Origin: Otis tarda
Taxonomy: Eukaryota; Chordata; Aves; Otidiformes; Otididae
Reading direction: 5' to 3'
NCBI GenBank assembly: GCA_026413225.1
Contig: CM048553.1
Location: 137,422,190 to 137,486,189 of the forward strand
Length of the DNA stretch: 64,000 nt
Shown: piece after piece, positions 60,487 through 64,000 of the stretch
Layout of the letters: each line of letters opens with the position of its first letter
How positions within the stretch are numbered: the first letter of the stretch is position 1
Notes under the pieces: model-generated
The model's database searches: none
The model's input: only the letters and a program-made list of their open reading frames with translations
What the model was told of the DNA's origin: nothing
Position numbers and translations under genes: made by a program

Positions 60487-61937
60487 TAATATGGAATTAA
60501 TAGGGTACGATTATATTGTGCTGGCAAAAACCAATATTTTCATAGATTAATGTTTAAAAAAAATAAATTATAAGTTTTTATTTTGAGGCAAATTTAAAAA
60601 TATTGTTCATTCTTTCTCATTTGGGACAAAATGGTGGGATTTTTTTTGTTATTTCCTGCAGGAATAAACTCCAAGTTTTAGGCAGTTCTGATGTTACCAC
60701 GTAAGGAATAATGTGCTACAAGGCAGCTTGTTGTTTTACACCAACTGTCTTCACCATGCAAGAAATCCAGTCATGCCACATCAAACTGCTCATCCCTTCG
60801 AAAATGTAATTAACTTGGGAATTTTTTTTTTAATAAATTATATTAAGCTTTCCATTTTCAGTCAGCTTAGAAAGAATTCTCTCAAATTCAAATCAATACT
60901 TAAAAGCTTTTTTTGGTTAGGATTTTTAGGGCTCAAAGTGTTTTGTGCTCCCAAATCCTTCGTCTTGATGAGGTACTGTGAGGCTGACCTTGGCAGGTCA
61001 AAAGTAGGTCATTAATATTACCAGTCAGGACATCTTCAGCACATCTTCTGTCCATGGTCTTGCTATCACATGCCCCGTTTTCAACAACTATGGAGCGGTA
61101 GGCTTTCTTTTAGAGTTCTAATGCAGGAACTGGCATTTGCAACCAGGTTTCTTTACCATTTTTCTTGTTTGGGGAGACAGAACAGATTTTATATCTTGTT
61201 AAAGCTGCCAACTAGGCAGCACTGAGTTCCACCAATGTCCGGTCCATCCTGCTGCAATTACAGCAAATTGTCTGTGTGAGACCTCCTTCTCCACTGAGCT
61301 GCTGTTTTGTGCCTCAGAAGAAGACTGAAAACCTTACGATCACTCCCAGGGGCCCCTATGTCACAACTCAGTCTGACAGCTCAAGCCTGCACACATAGCT
61401 GAGAATTATTGTTATTAAGCATCCCAGCATGCTGACCTATTCCTGGAAATACGATTGTCATCTAAATAAGTACCTATTTGGGAAAAAAAAAAAAATTCCT
61501 CTAGCCCCTGTGACTTGACTTGTCAGAGTCCCTTAAACCCTAGTCACCTGAGCCGCTAAAACAATCTAAATAGCAAAAATTAGGTGATAGTTCAGTCATC
61601 TGACTCTTTTTCAGTATTTTGAGACCATGTATTTAAGGCAGCCAAAGGTCTACAGGACTTCCCAACTCAAACATCGCAGCCTGATGAGTAGATCTGCTAG
61701 CATTGTCTACAGTATCCACGTGATGCTGGATGGACCCACCAGAGGGTACCAGAAGGTGTACTGGGAAACAAGGCACTGCATTTGGCTGCTAACAAACCTT
61801 CTTTGGTTACTGTTACTGAGGCTGTAAAGTGAAGAATTCAAACATCAGATAGTGCCAGGCTGGAGACAGCTTAGCAGTGAGGACTTGCCACTTTCTTCTT
61901 GCTCTTCTTCCTCTGGACACAAATGCCTTATGATACA

Positions 61938-62055
61938 TGGGCTCTGAGCAACCTGATCTGACTGGAGATAACCCTGCTCCTTGCAGGGGGGTTGGACTAG
62001 GTGGCCTTCAAAAGTCCCTTCCAACCCAAACCATTCTATGATTCTATGATTTTAT
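61938..62055 (+). mobile_element. CR1 LINE 3' end fragment, forward orientation
   Basis: ATGGGCTCTGAGCAACCTGA, then GGGGGGTTGGACTAGGTGGC and TCCCTTCCAACCCAAACCAT, ending in ATTCTATGATTCTATGATTT, the CR1 terminal repeat. An AT-rich stretch follows. Confidence 0.95.
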
Positions 62056-64000
62056 ATTTTTATTATTATTAATTAATAATAATGTAATTAATATTTATAT
62101 TAATTACACTGCTGTGCAGTTTTCCTTCTATGAAAATCCTGCCTTGTCTGGTGGGTAGGTTGCTCCGCCCTGAGCAGCACTGCTCATGACGAACAACCCA
62201 GAGGGTATGTTACTACTTTAATTCAGTGCACAAGCCCGGCGCATGGCACCTCACGGTGGTTTTCTACACTTGGCCTCCTCAACCAGCAAGTCACAGTGCA
62301 CCCTGTGCATGCACTGCTCTTCTACTGCGGTACCTGTTTATGCTGCCAAAGCATATCATGGGTTCCCAGCAATAAAGGCTGAATGATAAAGACTGTGGAT
62401 CCAACCACTTGCCCCCATGGAAAATGTCTCTGTAAGTGCAGATAAACAGAAAACATGTTGCTATGAAAATGGCACAGGCAAATGAACCAACTATACCTTT
62501 GAGCACAACCTTACAGAAGGTTTCTCAAAGTGTCTCCATCTGTGTCACAGAATTGAATCATGCATGTACCTCTCCATCCTGCCCCCAAGTTGAGTTGTTT
62601 CATATAAACTTCTGTACTAAATAAATGAGGGCTCAGCAAGACAGCACATCAGTTACTAACAAGGCTTAAATTAAATAGAAGTACAATATTAAGAGGACAA
62701 AACATATTTCCTTCTACTATTTTTATGAGTTTCCCATACTTTGTGTGACCTTTTGACAAGCTTTGTAATGATCAAGTTTTATTTTTGTTTGTTTTGAAAA
62801 TATTGTCATCCTCACTGATTATTTTCTTTTTTTATTATTTTCCCTAGATAAAAAGAAGAATCAAATTAGTTTAGTATGAGAAAAACCACTGCAAATGCTG
62901 AAGATCATTGTCAAGTACAGAAGTATTTGTGTACCAATACTTTAACAACTTTAGATGACTTTTTGTTATTCTTGCCTCTTCAATAAGTAGTAAGTGCAAA
63001 AATATTGCATGGAGTCTATTTGTGTTCTACAGACGTTTTCAGGTAACCTAGTAAATATATGTGTTTTATTTAAGAACAGATAACCTCCAATAATGACCTT
63101 TTATCTGTCTATTATTTTTATTTTCATAATAAGGCTTAGAGACTGCACGCTTCAATCCATTGCGATAGGAGATGTTCACTGACACAGAGGAATACCATGA
63201 CCATTTAAAAAAGAAAAAAGGAAAAAAAAATCAGGCATAATACGGGTTATGCAAATTCATGTAATATCTCATTGGTAGCATAAGAAACAGAATACAGTTT
63301 TTCTCAGGTCCATTCAAAGGGCTGTTTGCTAAACCAAGTTGCTCCCTAATGGACAAAAGAAGAGCAAGGAAAACCCTGGGATCATTTGTCTCGCACATGG
63401 CCCAGCTCTGCACCCCACCATGGCCTTAGCACAGTGTTCAGATGCTATGCAAAGAGTATAATAATCTAGGTAGAGAGAAATTAAAGTCATATTATGTCTC
63501 TAAACTTTTGGATGTTAAAATCTTACTTGAGAATGGCTGAAAACCATGAAAAGTGCATCTACTGACAATTTTGATACTGAATAAGACACTAAAAGAGAAC
63601 AATACAAATCTGCTTTCAAAAGGTTGCAGAATTTTTGTCAGTTCAAATAATTTTTGATGGGTCTGGCTATGGTCTATAGCTAACTGTTAAAATACCTGAA
63701 TTTCTAGTGATGTCAGATATTAAAATTGCTCTGCTGGAAAGGAGAAGGTAAATTGCGACTAAAGCTTTCTGAGATTGCTTTCTGTGCCTTTGTATTAATG
63801 TCTCTTTTCCTGCGTTGCTAAAATACATTAATTTCCCTTCTGCTACTTTGCAAGTATATTGAATAAAAATAGAAAGAAAAGTGCTTATTCTTACATATTC
63901 CCAGATCCACTGAATTAGAAAGAGGCACAGTAAGATAAGGTGCATAGGAGGAGCATATATAGTGTACACAAAATCTTCTCATGATTTTAATTTACAAGAG

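Larger units (their letters stand above)
59380..64000. other. Intergenic DNA upstream of PIP4P2
   Basis: AT-rich DNA with two CR1 tails. No exon was recognised. OTUD6B, the next gene in the human order, is not seen here and probably lies beyond the window. Confidence 0.65.

Noticed and set aside
59380-64000. Search for OTUD6B exons
   Set aside because: No translation here resembles OTUD6B. Human spacing also suggests it would be further away.

Overview
This is vertebrate nuclear DNA, almost certainly from a bird. It is AT-rich, with split genes, two CpG islands and several CR1 retroposon fragments that carry the avian-type CR1 3' end. The genes match the order on human 8q21.3: NECAB1, C8orf88, PIP4P2 (TMEM55A). 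That segment is conserved on avian chromosome 2, although the chromosome is an inference here. The species cannot be told from the sequence.

Layout. (1) 366-7895, + strand: the last five coding exons of NECAB1, a neuronal EF-hand calcium-binding protein. They encode the end of the coiled-coil region and the C-terminal ABM-like domain. The earlier exons lie outside the window. One intron uses a GC-AG boundary. (2) 12221-17905, - strand: four coding exons (107 codons) of the C8orf88 orthologue, a small protein with an eIF4E-binding motif. Its very short last coding exon was not found. The promoter is probably the CpG island at 20.42-20.79 kb. NECAB1 and C8orf88 converge tail to tail. (3) 20.8-35.8 kb: about 15 kb of intergenic DNA in which I see no gene. 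(4) 37273-58939, - strand: all seven coding exons of PIP4P2. They assemble to exactly 257 codons plus stop, with every splice phase consistent. Its promoter CpG island is at about 58.49-59.36 kb and a likely poly(A) signal is at 35865-35870. (5) 59.4-64 kb: upstream intergenic DNA with two CR1 tails. OTUD6B, the next gene in the human order, was not seen.

The exon calls rest on reading both strands by eye, matching translations to the remembered families, and checking splice sites and phases. NECAB1 is a neuronal calcium-binding protein, C8orf88 a putative translation regulator and PIP4P2 a late endosome/lysosome membrane protein. They share a neighbourhood, not a pathway. I found no new defence, mobile or biosynthetic system. 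The most notable points are a Lys in place of the conserved Arg of the PIP4P2 CX5R motif, the GC-AG intron in NECAB1, a G/U-rich tract abutting a NECAB1 donor site, and a possible 6-nt alternative acceptor in C8orf88.
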